Shown: one piece after another, positions 1 to 9,789 of the stretch
Position numbering within the stretch: the first letter of the stretch is position 1
Layout of the letters: each line of letters starts with the position of its first letter
Assembly (NCBI RefSeq): GCF_002024165.1
Contig: NZ_MWQN01000001.1
Coordinates: 248,001 to 312,000, forward strand
Reading direction: 5' to 3'
From: Embleya scabrispora
Lineage (GTDB): Bacteria > Actinomycetota > Actinomycetes > Streptomycetales > Streptomycetaceae
DNA: 64,000 bases
The notes under the pieces: model-generated
Told to the model about the DNA's origin: nothing
Seen by the model: the letters and a program-made list of their open reading frames with translations, nothing else
Database searches by the model: none
Program-made: the position numbers and the translations under genes

Positions 1-229
1 TGCCCCCCTACGGCGATCCCGGCAGCATGCCAGTCCCGCGCCGCTGCCACGCGGGTTCGCCGGGGCGGCGGTCGACGCGGAGGTGCACGAACGCACGGCC
101 CGATGGAGTACCGCAGGGCGCGCGATGGAGTAACGGGCCACTCTGTGCCGCCCCGCCGAGCCGGGGAAGAGTGGGCCGGGCAACGGGCGGGCCGAGGGGA
201 CGGTCCGCCCTCGGAGGGGGGACACGATC
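1..229. other. upstream region, no gene seen
   Basis: I see no convincing coding sequence here. The ten-base string CGATGGAGTA occurs twice, at 101-110 and 123-132, and the stretch ends with a strong GGAGGGGGG ribosome-binding site for the gene at 230. The promoter of the tandem secreted pair probably lies here, but I cannot place its -10/-35 elements with confidence. Confidence 0.3.
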
Positions 230-805
230 ATGAACACCAGGCGGTTGCGCCGTCGACTGGCGCCGCTGGCACTGATCACCGTGCTCGCGGCCGGCACGGT
301 CACGGTCGGCACGGCGTCGGCGGAACGGTGCCAGGACTGCGAACCGGGCGGTGGCGGTGGTGGTACCGGCGGCGGAGGCACCGGTGGCGGCACCGGCCCG
401 AACGTGCCCACGCGGCACGTCACACTGACCGGCTCCGTCGCGATGAAGGACGCCGAGGGCATGTTCAACGACGACAAGTTCTGCTCCGACGCGTTCACCT
501 ACGAACTGGCCGCCCCCATCGGGCAGTGGACGGTGAGCCGGCGGGACAGCTTCTGCGGCGGCGAGGTGCGGGTGGAGACGTACATGGACGTCTTCCCGGC
601 GACCGACGGGACGATGCAGGCCGTGCTGCGGGTGAAGTTGTTCGAGGGGACGGATTATCGGACCCGGGATCTCGACGGCGAGGGCAGCGCGATCCTGCCG
701 ACCCTCGCGGCGGGCGGTTCCGCCGCCAGGCAGGTCTCGGTACTCAGCGAGGAAGCGGGTGCGAGCGACTACGGCAGCTCCTCCGTCACCTTCACCAACG
801 CATAG
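230..805 (+). CDS. secreted CxxC/poly-glycine protein, copy 1
   Basis: This is a predicted 191-residue exported protein of unknown function. It starts with a twin-arginine-rich n-region (MNTRRLRRRLAPLA), a hydrophobic stretch and an AxA-type cleavage site before ERCQDCEPGG. The mature N-terminus therefore carries a CxxC pair followed by a poly-Gly/Thr linker (about residues 42-60). The body contains the block GQWTVSRRDSFCGGEV, shared almost exactly with the next gene, and has two further cysteines that could form disulfides. The start follows a GGAGG-type site at good spacing. It is separated by 12 bp from its paralogue and is probably co-transcribed with it. I do not recognise the family; a cell-surface or extracellular structural or binding role is only a guess. 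Confidence 0.75.
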   Translation: MNTRRLRRRLAPLALITVLAAGTVTVGTASAERCQDCEPGGGGGGTGGGGTGGGTGPNVPTRHVTLTGSVAMKDAEGMFNDDKFCSDAFTYELAAPIGQWTVSRRDSFCGGEVRVETYMDVFPATDGTMQAVLRVKLFEGTDYRTRDLDGEGSAILPTLAAGGSAARQVSVLSEEAGASDYGSSSVTFTNA

Positions 806-817
806 GGGGTCGAACAC

Positions 818-1471
818 ATGCGCAACACGCTGTGGCGCCGGACGCGCAGGGCCGCGACACTCGCCGCGAGCACCACGCTGGTCCTCGGCGCACTCACCGT
901 CGGCTCCGCGTCGGCGCAGCGCTGCGAGGACTGTGAGCCGGGTGGCGGTGGCGGTGGCACGGGCGGCGGTCCGACCACTCCGGTGGTCTACCGACACGTC
1001 GCCCTGGAGGGCTGGCTGAACCTGTACGACCACGAGGGAGGCAATGGTTACACCCGTTGCGAGGGCAGCGGCGGCGACTACTTTTGGTACGACCTGCAGG
1101 CACCGGTCGGGCAGTGGACCACCAGTCGCCGGGACAGCTTCTGCGGGGGCGAGGTTCGGCTGGAGACCAGGATCGCGGTCCGGCCGAACGCGGACGGCAC
1201 TCTGGACTATCGCGGCGAGCAGTTGTTGTACGAGGGCACCACCACGCACAGCGGCGACCTCGACGGCAAGGCGACCATCACGGAGAGCACGGTGGCGCCG
1301 GGAGCCACCACGGGGTTGGACGTCTCGGCGCTCAACGGCAACGAACAGGGCCACCTGGTGTTCAACTTCGGCCAGGTCGACGACACGTTCAGGGTTTCGC
1401 TCGCCTGGGTCCACGACACGAGCGACCCCACCGACTACACGATCTCCCGCTTCCGGATCCACAACGTCTGA
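818..1471 (+). CDS. secreted CxxC/poly-glycine protein, copy 2
   Basis: This 217-residue paralogue of the preceding gene has the same layout: an arginine-rich signal peptide ending in SASA, mature start QRCEDCEPGG, a poly-Gly linker, then a beta-rich body containing GQWTTSRRDSFCGGEV. It is longer than copy 1 at the C-terminus, where an additional segment (DTFRVSLAWVHDTSDPTDYT) reads like the last strand of a jelly-roll or carbohydrate-binding fold; that reading is inference. An AGGGGG site sits 8 nt before the ATG. The pair looks like a tandem duplication that has since diverged mainly in the linker and C-terminus. Function is unknown. Confidence 0.75.
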   Translation: MRNTLWRRTRRAATLAASTTLVLGALTVGSASAQRCEDCEPGGGGGGTGGGPTTPVVYRHVALEGWLNLYDHEGGNGYTRCEGSGGDYFWYDLQAPVGQWTTSRRDSFCGGEVRLETRIAVRPNADGTLDYRGEQLLYEGTTTHSGDLDGKATITESTVAPGATTGLDVSALNGNEQGHLVFNFGQVDDTFRVSLAWVHDTSDPTDYTISRFRIHNV

Positions 1472-1501
1472 CCGATCGTGCGATCGATCGATCCCGGCAC
1501 G

Positions 1502-1541
1502 CCGACGGCTTCCCGCGCCCACCCGCGCGGGAAGCCGTCGG
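1502..1541. terminator. bidirectional hairpin terminator
   Basis: A perfect 17-bp stem (arms 1502-1518 and 1525-1541, loop CCACCC) lies between the convergent ends of the secreted pair on the plus strand and the GH63-like gene on the minus strand. There is no U-tract, as is usual for high-GC actinobacterial terminators. It should stop transcription from both sides. Confidence 0.8.
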
Positions 1542-1543
1542 GC

Positions 1544-3166
1544 TCAGGTGCGGGCCAGGTCCACGAACAGGGCGCTGGACCAGCCGAAGCCGGAGGTGGC
1601 CCGGCCGGCTCGGGCGCCGGTGAGCGGGTTCCAGTACTCGTACAGGCCCCCGCCCTCGGCCACCATCCGCACCGTGCGCTCGGTCAACTCGTCGGCCACG
1701 TCCGGGTATCCGGATCGGCGCAGGCCCTCGATCAGCAGGTAGTTGACGTTGAGCCAGACCGGCCCGCGCCACATCGCGTCGGGGTCGAAGTCCGGGTCGT
1801 CGAACGCGACGGTGGGCACCGGGCGTTCGCCCCAAAAGCTTGCCGAGCGCAGGTCGGCGACCAGTCGGTCGGCGATGGCGCGCGGCAGCCGGCCGGTAAG
1901 CAGCGGCAGCAGTTCCAGCGGGGTGCGGGTGGCCACCGCGCGGCCCGCCGAGACGGTGCCGAAGCGCTCGCCGTCCCAGCGGCGCGCGATCAGCAACTCG
2001 GTGTGCGCGGCGGCGCGTTCGCGCCAGTCGGCGGCCTCGTCCGCCCGGCCGAGCGCCTCGGCGATGTCGCCGAGGACGTCGAACTGGAGCGCCAGGTAGG
2101 AGTTCAGGTCCGGCGGTTCGGCACGCGGGCCGTAGTCCCAGACGGGGCTGTCGTCCAGGCCGCTGGAGTACGGGTGCAGGTATTCGGCCAGGCCGTCCCC
2201 GTCGGGGTCGGAGGAGGTGAGCCACCACTGCTGGGAGCGCGCGAGCGGCTCGTAGACCTCGGCCAGGAAGTCGAGGTCGGGGGCGGCCCGGTGGATCTTC
2301 CACACCGCCCACGCGGTCAGCGGCGGCTTGGTCACCGGGACCACCTCGCCCGCCGAGGCATTCGACGCGGCGGCGGCCTCCTCCTCCCCCAGGGCGCTGC
2401 CGACGTGCTCGGCCAGCCGGGCCCGGTCGGAGCGGGGCAGGTCGGTGGTCTCGGCCAGCACGCCCTCGTCGTGCACGACGTCGGGGATCAGCCCGTCGGG
2501 GCGCTGGTGGGCGAGCAGGATCCGGATCTGGTCACGGGCCAGTTCGGCATCACCGTGGCGCAGCGCGATGGCGTGGAAGTACGCGTCCCAGTTCCACACT
2601 CCGACGTAGCCGAAGCGGGACGGGACCAGGCCCTCGCGCCCGCCCGCGTGCCGAATCGGCAGCAGGTTGATCCCGAGCGTCCACCAGGCGAGCGCCGCCC
2701 GCTCGCGCAGGTCGGCGCGCACGGCCGGCATGCGCTCGAACCAGGTCGTCCAGCGCGCGCGGGCCGCGCCCAGGACGGTCGGCGCGTCCGGCGCGTCCTT
2801 GCCGACCAGCACCAGCCGCCCGTCGATCGCGGCGCCGTGCGCGATGCCGTCCGCGTCGAGCCATTCGGCCCGCGCGCCGGTGCCGGTGAGCACGAGGGTG
2901 TCGGCGTCGGCGAAGGCCAGGTGTACCCCGCCCGCGAAGGCGATCCGGTCCGGGCGCGCGGCCCGGATCGGCAGCGCCGCGCCGTCGGCCGCGCGGATCC
3001 GCAGCGCGGTGAGCACGGTCGTCTCGGTCAGCCGCGTCTCGTACTCGGACCGGGCGACCCACAGGTCGCCGTCGTCCGCGGCGAGTACGAGCAGGCGCGA
3101 TCCCCGGTCGGTGAACGGGCGTTCACGCAGGTCCAGCGCCACCAGGTCGAGTAGGGGCGTGGGCAT
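1544..3166 (-). CDS. GH63/glucosylglycerate-hydrolase-like glycosidase
   Basis: A 540-residue (alpha/alpha)6-barrel glycoside hydrolase of the MGH1/GH63-like group, which includes glucosylglycerate and mannosylglycerate hydrolases. Seen in the sequence are the barrel motifs VGVWNWDAYFHAIAL (about residue 190), SGLDDSPVWDYG (about 340), MWRGPVWLNVNYLLIEGL (about 470) and a C-terminal YEYWNPLTG. There is no signal peptide, so it acts in the cytoplasm on an imported sugar. Its ATG is 1 nt after the stop of the upstream permease gene, so the two are translationally coupled and it is the last gene of the operon. The ABC importer next to it probably supplies the substrate. The exact sugar cannot be read from sequence; alpha-glucosyl or alpha-mannosyl conjugates are known for the family. 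Confidence 0.8.
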   Translation of the reverse strand: MPTPLLDLVALDLRERPFTDRGSRLLVLAADDGDLWVARSEYETRLTETTVLTALRIRAADGAALPIRAARPDRIAFAGGVHLAFADADTLVLTGTGARAEWLDADGIAHGAAIDGRLVLVGKDAPDAPTVLGAARARWTTWFERMPAVRADLRERAALAWWTLGINLLPIRHAGGREGLVPSRFGYVGVWNWDAYFHAIALRHGDAELARDQIRILLAHQRPDGLIPDVVHDEGVLAETTDLPRSDRARLAEHVGSALGEEEAAAASNASAGEVVPVTKPPLTAWAVWKIHRAAPDLDFLAEVYEPLARSQQWWLTSSDPDGDGLAEYLHPYSSGLDDSPVWDYGPRAEPPDLNSYLALQFDVLGDIAEALGRADEAADWRERAAAHTELLIARRWDGERFGTVSAGRAVATRTPLELLPLLTGRLPRAIADRLVADLRSASFWGERPVPTVAFDDPDFDPDAMWRGPVWLNVNYLLIEGLRRSGYPDVADELTERTVRMVAEGGGLYEYWNPLTGARAGRATSGFGWSSALFVDLART

Positions 3167-3167
3167 G

Positions 3168-4007
3168 TCAGCGTCCTCCCATGCCGGATGCCGCCATGCT
3201 GTTGATGATCTTCCGCTGGCCGATCACGAAGGCGATCAGCATCGGCACCACGGAGATCGTCGACGCGGCGAGCAGCAGGCCGTAGTCCAGTCCGCCGTGC
3301 TGGCCCTTGAACGAGGCGAGCAACATCGGAACGGTGAATTTGTCCTCCGAGTTCAGGAAGATCAGCGGGTAGATGAAGCTGTTCCAGCTGCCCAGGAAGA
3401 CGATGATGCCCAGCGCCGCCATGCCCGGCTTGATGTTGGGCAGCACGATGCGGGTGAAGATCGTCCACCGGTTCGCACCGTCGAGGCGGGCGGCCTCCTC
3501 CAGTTCGATCGGCACCGCGCGAATGAACTGGCGCATCATGAACACCGCGAACGGGTTGGCGATGGCGGGCAGGATCAGCGCCATGTGGGTGTCGATCCAG
3601 CCGAAGTGCGACAACATCACGTACAGCGGCACCAGGGTGACCTGGGTGGGCACCATCTGGGTGAGCAGGAAGACCACGAACAGCGAACGCGAGAACGGGA
3701 AGTCGATCCGGCTGAACGCGTAGGCCGCCATCGAGGCGGTGAGCAGGGTGGCCACGACGGTGATCGCGGCGATGTAGAAGCTGTTCCAGTAGGCGCGCCC
3801 GAACGGCATCGCGTCCAGGGCGTCGGGGAAGTTGCTCGCCCGCCAGGGATCCGGGATCCAGGACAGCGGATCCTGGATCATCTGCCCCTCGCCCTTGAAC
3901 GCGGTGAGCAGCATCCAGATGAACGGGAACACCATCAGCAGCCCGCCCACGACGAGCAGGGTGTGCAATGCGACGGTGCCGATACGACGGCGGATGGCCG
4001 TGACCAT
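3168..4007 (-). CDS. sugar ABC transporter permease, MalG type
   Basis: A 279-residue inner-membrane permease with six predicted transmembrane segments and the MalG-type EAA loop (EEAARLDGANRWTIFTRIVLPNIKPG region, about residues 170-195) that docks the ATPase. The ATG at 4007 is preferred over the GTG at 4010 because it lies 6 nt after a GGAGGG site. It follows the MalF-type permease by 15 bp. No ATP-binding subunit is encoded in the operon, which is usual for actinobacterial CUT1 importers that share an MsiK-type ATPase encoded elsewhere. Confidence 0.9.
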   Translation of the reverse strand: MVTAIRRRIGTVALHTLLVVGGLLMVFPFIWMLLTAFKGEGQMIQDPLSWIPDPWRASNFPDALDAMPFGRAYWNSFYIAAITVVATLLTASMAAYAFSRIDFPFSRSLFVVFLLTQMVPTQVTLVPLYVMLSHFGWIDTHMALILPAIANPFAVFMMRQFIRAVPIELEEAARLDGANRWTIFTRIVLPNIKPGMAALGIIVFLGSWNSFIYPLIFLNSEDKFTVPMLLASFKGQHGGLDYGLLLAASTISVVPMLIAFVIGQRKIINSMAASGMGGR

Positions 4008-4022
4008 CACGACCCTCCTCTC

Positions 4023-4985
4023 CTACGACTCGTAGTGGACGAAGCGCTTTTGCGCGCGGAACTGGACGAGGGTCACCACGATCGTCATCAGCGTCAGGAG
4101 CAGGGCGGCGGCGCTGCTGGCGCCGAACTCGAACTTCTTGAAGCCCAGGTCGTAGACCTGGTACACGATCGTGCGCGCGCCCTCGTTGTGGTCGGGGTCG
4201 ACGAGTACGTAGATCTGGTCGAACGCCTGGAACGAGCTGATCACCGCGACCACGAAGGAGAAGAAGATGGTCGGCGACAGCAGCGGCAGCGTCACGTGTC
4301 GGAAGATGCGCAGCGGGCCCGCGCCGTCGATCCGGGCCACCTCGGTCAGGTGTGCCGGGATGGACTGGAGGCCGGCCAGGAAGATCACCACGTTCAGCCC
4401 GAGCGAGGACCAGATGGTCACCGCCGCGATGGCGACCATCACCCAGTCGGGGTCGTTGAGCCAGTCGGGCAGGGTGATCCCGAACCAGTCGTGCACGGTG
4501 TTGTTGAGCATGCCCAGGTCGCCGCTGGCGAGGAGCATCTGCCAGATCACCGCGACCGCGACCGAACTGGTGACCACGGGCAGGAAGTAGACCACCCGGT
4601 AGAAGGTCTTGCCGCGCACGTTGTTCAGCGCCATCGCGATCAACAACGCCAGCGCCAGGCCCACGGGCACCGTGATCAGGCCCAGGGTCAGCGTGTTCAG
4701 GACCGCGTCGCGGAACGTGGGGTCGGACAGCTGGGTCTGGAAGTTGTCGAAGCCGACCCAGGACTTCTCACCCAGGCCGTCCCACTTCATGAACGCCAGT
4801 ACGACCGCGAAGCCGAGCGGGATCAGGGTGAACAGCAGCAGGAAGGCCAGTTGCGGCCCGAGGAAGAGGGCGGCCCACCACCGTTCCCGGCGCCGCCGGC
4901 CCCGAAGGGACCGGCGGCGCTCGGAGGTTTCCTCGGTGGTCGGGCGCCGTGTGTCGGTGGTGCGGCTGAGCGTGGACGTGGTCAC
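4023..4985 (-). CDS. sugar ABC transporter permease, MalF type
   Basis: A 320-residue CUT1-family permease. An arginine-rich cytoplasmic N-terminus (about 35 residues) precedes six predicted transmembrane helices, and the EAA-type loop TEVARIDGAGPLRIFRHVTL is present at about residues 215-235. It starts with GTG behind a GGGGGC-type site. It lies 12 nt after the binding-protein gene and 15 bp before the MalG-type permease. Together with these it forms a canonical high-affinity oligosaccharide or glycoside importer. Confidence 0.9.
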   Translation of the reverse strand: MTTSTLSRTTDTRRPTTEETSERRRSLRGRRRRERWWAALFLGPQLAFLLLFTLIPLGFAVVLAFMKWDGLGEKSWVGFDNFQTQLSDPTFRDAVLNTLTLGLITVPVGLALALLIAMALNNVRGKTFYRVVYFLPVVTSSVAVAVIWQMLLASGDLGMLNNTVHDWFGITLPDWLNDPDWVMVAIAAVTIWSSLGLNVVIFLAGLQSIPAHLTEVARIDGAGPLRIFRHVTLPLLSPTIFFSFVVAVISSFQAFDQIYVLVDPDHNEGARTIVYQVYDLGFKKFEFGASSAAALLLTLMTIVVTLVQFRAQKRFVHYES

Positions 4986-4997
4986 GGCGGCCCCCGG

Positions 4998-6284
4998 TCA
5001 GTGCAGTTTGGCGGAGACGAGCGAGCCGAGTTCGTTCATCGCCTGGTCGAAGCCGATCTTGCCGGTCCACAGCTTCAGCAGGTGGTCGTTGATCTCGGCG
5101 GTCAGCGAGGGCACGCCGGCCTCCTCGGGGTAGTTGGCGAAGCCGCCGTCACGGGCGTCGATGAAGGTCTGCGCGTGCGCGGGGTAGCCCTCCATCACCA
5201 CGCTCTCCGCGCCCTTGACCGAGGGCACCGCGTTGCCGCCGCCCTTCAGGCGCAGCGTCTGACCGTCCTTGGAGACGAACTCGGACATGAACGTCCAGGC
5301 CGCCGCGGCCTTCTTGGTGTCCTTGTTCATCGCGAGGAAGGAGGTGCCCACCGTTTGCGGCATCAGCACGCCGGTCTGCGACGGGAAGGGCACGATGTCG
5401 TAGTTGTCCTGCTGCCCCTTCTTGACCGTGTCGATCATCCACCGGCCACCCGCGGCGAAGCCCACCTTGTGCTTGATGAACTGCACGTCGGCGCCGTTGC
5501 CCTCGGGCAGGACGTCGGCGACCAGGAACGTCTTGTCCTGGTAGCCGTCGGCCAGCGTCTTCAATGCCTCACGCGACTTGGGGTCGGTGTTGCCGACGAA
5601 CTTGCCGCCGTCGTACACCTTGCCGCCGAAGCCGTTGATCATGCTGTAGGTCGAGCCGTACCAGTTGTAGAAGACCGAGCCGGCCTTGTCGGCGGCCTTC
5701 AGCTTGCGGTTCATGTCCAGGAACGTGGCCATCGTCCACTTGCCCTGGGCGTTCAGCGCGGCCGGGTCCTCGGTGATCCCGGCGTCCTTGAGCGTCTGCT
5801 TGTCGTACCAGAGCACTTCGGGGTTGGCGTCGTTGGGGATGCCGTAGATCTGGCCGTCCTTCTTGGCGCCGCCGTACAGACCGTCGAAGAAGTCCTCGGG
5901 CTTGGCCTTGCTGTCGGGGGCGGCCATCTTGTCGTTGAGCGGCGCGAGCACCCCGGCGGAGACGAACTTCCCGGCGAAGTCGTCGCCCACGTAGAAGACG
6001 TCGGGCGCGGTCTTGGAGGAGAGCTGGGTGAGCAGCTTGGCGTGGTAGTCGCTGTAGGACGGCACCGCCTGGAGCTTCAGGTTGATGTCCGGGTGCCGCT
6101 TGGCGAAGTCCTTCTCGAATGCCTTGAACCGGGCGAGCTCTTCCGGGTTGCCCCAGGTCGACCAGGTGATGGTGGTCTTGGAGCCGGAACCGGAACCGCT
6201 GCTGCCGCCACAACCGCTGGTGGCGACGAGCGCGGCGCCGGCGGCCAGCACGGCCACGGTCTTCGCGGCGCGGGAGATTGACAC
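4998..6284 (-). CDS. extracellular sugar-binding lipoprotein
   Basis: A 428-residue solute-binding protein of the CUT1 importer (cluster B/D, MalE-like). The GTG at 6284 is chosen because a GGAGG site lies 6 nt upstream and because the signal sequence then begins correctly (MSISRAAKTVAVLAAG). A longer ATG reading frame from 6320 would put a useless extension before the signal. The lipobox VATSGC places the lipidated cysteine at about residue 25, followed by a Gly/Ser linker and TTITWSTWGN, the typical first strand. It is the first transporter gene; an 81-bp gap with an imperfect hairpin separates it from the SDR gene, so transport genes may also have their own promoter. Confidence 0.9.
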   Translation of the reverse strand: MSISRAAKTVAVLAAGAALVATSGCGGSSGSGSGSKTTITWSTWGNPEELARFKAFEKDFAKRHPDINLKLQAVPSYSDYHAKLLTQLSSKTAPDVFYVGDDFAGKFVSAGVLAPLNDKMAAPDSKAKPEDFFDGLYGGAKKDGQIYGIPNDANPEVLWYDKQTLKDAGITEDPAALNAQGKWTMATFLDMNRKLKAADKAGSVFYNWYGSTYSMINGFGGKVYDGGKFVGNTDPKSREALKTLADGYQDKTFLVADVLPEGNGADVQFIKHKVGFAAGGRWMIDTVKKGQQDNYDIVPFPSQTGVLMPQTVGTSFLAMNKDTKKAAAAWTFMSEFVSKDGQTLRLKGGGNAVPSVKGAESVVMEGYPAHAQTFIDARDGGFANYPEEAGVPSLTAEINDHLLKLWTGKIGFDQAMNELGSLVSAKLH

Positions 6285-6365
6285 GATGTGCCTCCGGGGG
6301 GATGAGTGCGGGACGTGCACGTGCGGGGAAGGGGCCTGCCGCCCTCGGGAGCGGCGGGGCCCGGA

Positions 6366-7129
<764 letters not shown>

Positions 7130-7133
<4 letters not shown>

Positions 7134-8236
7134 CCGACGCTCTCCTCACTAGCAGGAACAATTCGATAGGGGACACTCTCGCGGTAGCCCGTGACCACCC
7201 GGACATAGCCCCCGAGTCGGGCGTCGGTGGCCGGGTCCCCGGTGTCGGCCAGGAGCGGCCGGCCACCGAGCGCGGCGAGCTTCTCCCGGGTTGCCAGCAC
7301 GGTCAGTTCGTCCACCCGGGCCAGGACCCGGGGGCTGATCTGCTGGTTGCCCCGGCCGAGCACGAAGCCCTGGCCGCCGATCACGGACACCACCGCGGCC
7401 ACCTCGTGCCCGTCCACCAGGTCGAGCAGGGCCCGCTCGCTCACGTCGGTCCCGATCGGCACGCCGTCGGCGACCACGTCCACCCCGAGCAGGGTGCCCT
7501 CGCTGCCCAGGGCCCGGCCCACCGCGCGCGTGGTGCTGCCGGGGCCCAGGATGTAGCGCACGCCGGGACGCATCCGGGCGACCACCTCGCGGGCGATGCC
7601 CTCGACCGTGGCCGGCGCCGCCGTGGTGGAGCCGGTCTTGCGGCCGGAGAGCCGGACCCGGGCGGCCGGCACGGTGAGTGTGCCGTACAGCCGGGGGCTG
7701 ACCCGGCCCTCGCGGTAGGCCTGCTCGTCCAGGTCCACCACCTCGGCCTCGGTGGTGTTCCCGGCGAACTCGACGGCCGCCAGGCCCGCCGCCGCCGGAC
7801 CGACCGCGAAGCAGCCGGAGTAGACCTTGACCCCGGCCGGGATGCCGAGCACGGGCCCGCCCGGCGCGGCGTCGAGCACGTCGCGGGCGGTGCCGTCGCC
7901 ACCCGCGAACAGCAGCACGTCCACCGCCGCGAGCGCGCGGACCGCGGCCCGGGTGTCGCCCGCCGAGGACGGCTCGCCCGGGGCGAAGGCGACGAGTTCG
8001 GGCTCGGCGCCGCCCGCCCGCGCGGCGGCCTCGCCCATCGGACCCGGCACGGTGACCACCGTGGCGTCCGGGCGGGCGGCGAGCAGCGCGCGCACCGCGG
8101 CCGCCGCGCGCTCGCCGGCCCGGGCGGTGGCACCTCGGGCCAGCGCCTCGCGCTGGACCTCGGTGCCGTCGCTGCCCTTGAGCCCGGCCGCGCCGCCGAG
8201 GCCGGCGACCGGGTTGACGATCAGGCCGATTCTCAC
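7130..8236 (-). CDS. ATP-NAD kinase/AcoX family protein
   Basis: A 368-residue protein of the COG3199 group (predicted ATP-NAD kinase, AcoX-like). It opens with IGLIVNPVAGLGG and carries the diacylglycerol/NAD-kinase phosphate-binding motif GGDGT at residues 112-116. True house-keeping NAD kinase is shorter and has a different C-terminus. COG3199 members often sit in catabolic operons and their real substrate is poorly defined. The GTG start overlaps the previous stop (GTGA), as does its own stop with the SDR start, so it is tightly coupled to both. It could phosphorylate NAD for the SDR or, alternatively, a pathway intermediate; neither is proven. Confidence 0.75.
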
Positions 8237-9789
8237 GACAGGTGCTTACGGACGTAGGCCCGCCAGGTCGGCGCCCACTGCTCCGGGTCGTCGAGGCAGG
8301 TCGGGTCGATCTTGTGCACGGTCTGGTTGTAGGGCGCGCCCTTGACGAACTCCGGGTCGGTGCGCGCCTCCTCGGCGACGTGGGCGAGGATCGCGGCGTA
8401 CTCGTCCAGGTCCTCCTTGGAGTACGACTCGGTGGGCTCCAGGGTGAACGGCTCGGGCACCAGGTACGGGTGGTGGCTGGTCCAGTAGTGCACGCCGAAG
8501 TCGGCCGCACGCACCCCGATGTCCTCCGAGTGCACGCCGGTCTCCTCGTACAGCTCCTCCCACGAGTAGCGCACCTGTTCGAGTCGGCGCCTGCCCCACG
8601 GCGCGGAGGCGCCGCGGATCTGCAGGATCTTGTGCTGGAGGTAGTTGTTGTTCAGCACCGCCGTCTCGGCGACCTGCCGCAGGCCCTCGGCGCCCAGCGC
8701 CATGATCCAGGCGTAGGCGCGCACCACGTTCTGGGTGACTCCCAGGTACGGCCGGACCTTGCCGATCGACTGCGGCCGGTCGGCGTCGAGGAAGTAGCGC
8801 TCGCCGTCGAACTCGACGGTGGGGCCGGGCAGGAACGGCACCAGCTTCTCCGCGACACCGCTGGCGCCCGCGGCCGGCCCGCCGCACATGTGCGGGGTGG
8901 AGAAGGTCTTGTGCAGGTTGAAGTGGCACAGGTCGAACCCGGCCTCGGCGGCCCGGGTGATGCCCAGGATGCCGTTCGCGTTGGCCTGGTCGTAGCAGGC
9001 CAACCCGCCCACGCCGTGCACGAGTTCGACGAACTCGGCGATCCGCGGGTTGTAGATCCCGGTGTCCTCCGGGTTGGTGATCATCAGCGCCGCGGTGCGC
9101 GGGCCGACCGCCGCGCGCAGTGCCTCGATGTCCGGGTGGCCGTCGGCGTCCGGCATCAGGGTGATGACCTCGTACCCGGCGAGCTTGGCGCAGGCCGCGT
9201 TCGAGGGGTGCGAGAACATCGTGGTGATCACCTGGTCGCGCTGTTCGCCCTCGCCCCGGGAGGCGTGGTAGGCGCGGATCATCGCGATGTTGGTGTAGAT
9301 GGCCGCCGAGCCGGAGTTGGGCTGAAGGCTGACCCGGTGCAGACCGGAGATCTCCGCGAGCATGCGCTCCATGCGCCAGTAGATCTCCAGCACGCCCTGC
9401 ACGCTGTCCTCGGGCTGGGCCGGGTGCAGTTCGGCGATCCGCGTGTCGCTGACGAAGCGGTCGTTGACCTTGGGGCTGTACTTCATCGTGCAGGTGCCCT
9501 GGCCGACGGCGATGTTGACGTCGACGCCCAGCGTCTCCTGGGACAGCCGTACGTAGTGGCGCAGCACGTGCAGCTGGGACATCTCCGGCAGCGCGGGCGG
9601 TGCCTGGCGGCGTACCGCGGCCGGCAGCTCGACGGCGGGCACGCCCGCCTCGGGCACCCCGATGCCGCGCCGGCCGGGGCTGGACAGCTCGAAGATGATC
9701 GGCTCGTCCCAGCGCGCCTGGTGGAACCGGCGCAGCGGCGGCTTGGCCTCGATCGGCAACTTCGCGAAGGATTCTCCGACGGCACCCAT
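8233..9789 (-). CDS. GcvPB-like PLP-dependent decarboxylase subunit
   Basis: A 518-residue homologue of the C-terminal half (subunit 2) of glycine decarboxylase. The PLP-lysine motif NLHKTFSTPH is intact (Lys294), as are GTCTMKYSPKVND (about 98-110) and FELSSPGRRG near the N-terminus. The last 100 residues (DFGVHYWTSHHPYLVPEP onward) differ from what I remember of canonical GcvPB. The ATG overlaps the stop of the GcvPA-like gene (TGATG), so the two subunits are made in equal amounts. Most actinobacteria have a single-chain GcvP for the house-keeping glycine cleavage system, and no H- or T-protein gene is found near. It may therefore act on a substrate other than glycine. Confidence 0.8.
   Translation of the reverse strand: MGAVGESFAKLPIEAKPPLRRFHQARWDEPIIFELSSPGRRGIGVPEAGVPAVELPAAVRRQAPPALPEMSQLHVLRHYVRLSQETLGVDVNIAVGQGTCTMKYSPKVNDRFVSDTRIAELHPAQPEDSVQGVLEIYWRMERMLAEISGLHRVSLQPNSGSAAIYTNIAMIRAYHASRGEGEQRDQVITTMFSHPSNAACAKLAGYEVITLMPDADGHPDIEALRAAVGPRTAALMITNPEDTGIYNPRIAEFVELVHGVGGLACYDQANANGILGITRAAEAGFDLCHFNLHKTFSTPHMCGGPAAGASGVAEKLVPFLPGPTVEFDGERYFLDADRPQSIGKVRPYLGVTQNVVRAYAWIMALGAEGLRQVAETAVLNNNYLQHKILQIRGASAPWGRRRLEQVRYSWEELYEETGVHSEDIGVRAADFGVHYWTSHHPYLVPEPFTLEPTESYSKEDLDEYAAILAHVAEEARTDPEFVKGAPYNQTVHKIDPTCLDDPEQWAPTWRAYVRKHLS

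Noticed and set aside
8-1522. A 504-codon minus-strand frame across the two secreted genes
   Set aside because: It is antisense to two genes with signal peptides and conserved paralogous blocks. It has no ribosome site and only Arg/Pro/Ala-rich composition.
2667-6281. A plus-strand open frame of about 1,200 codons opposite the transporter genes
   Set aside because: It is the antisense of well-supported GH63, permease and binding-protein genes. Its translation is low-complexity (His, Arg, Gly, Asp, Val) with no domain. High GC removes stop codons from shadow frames.
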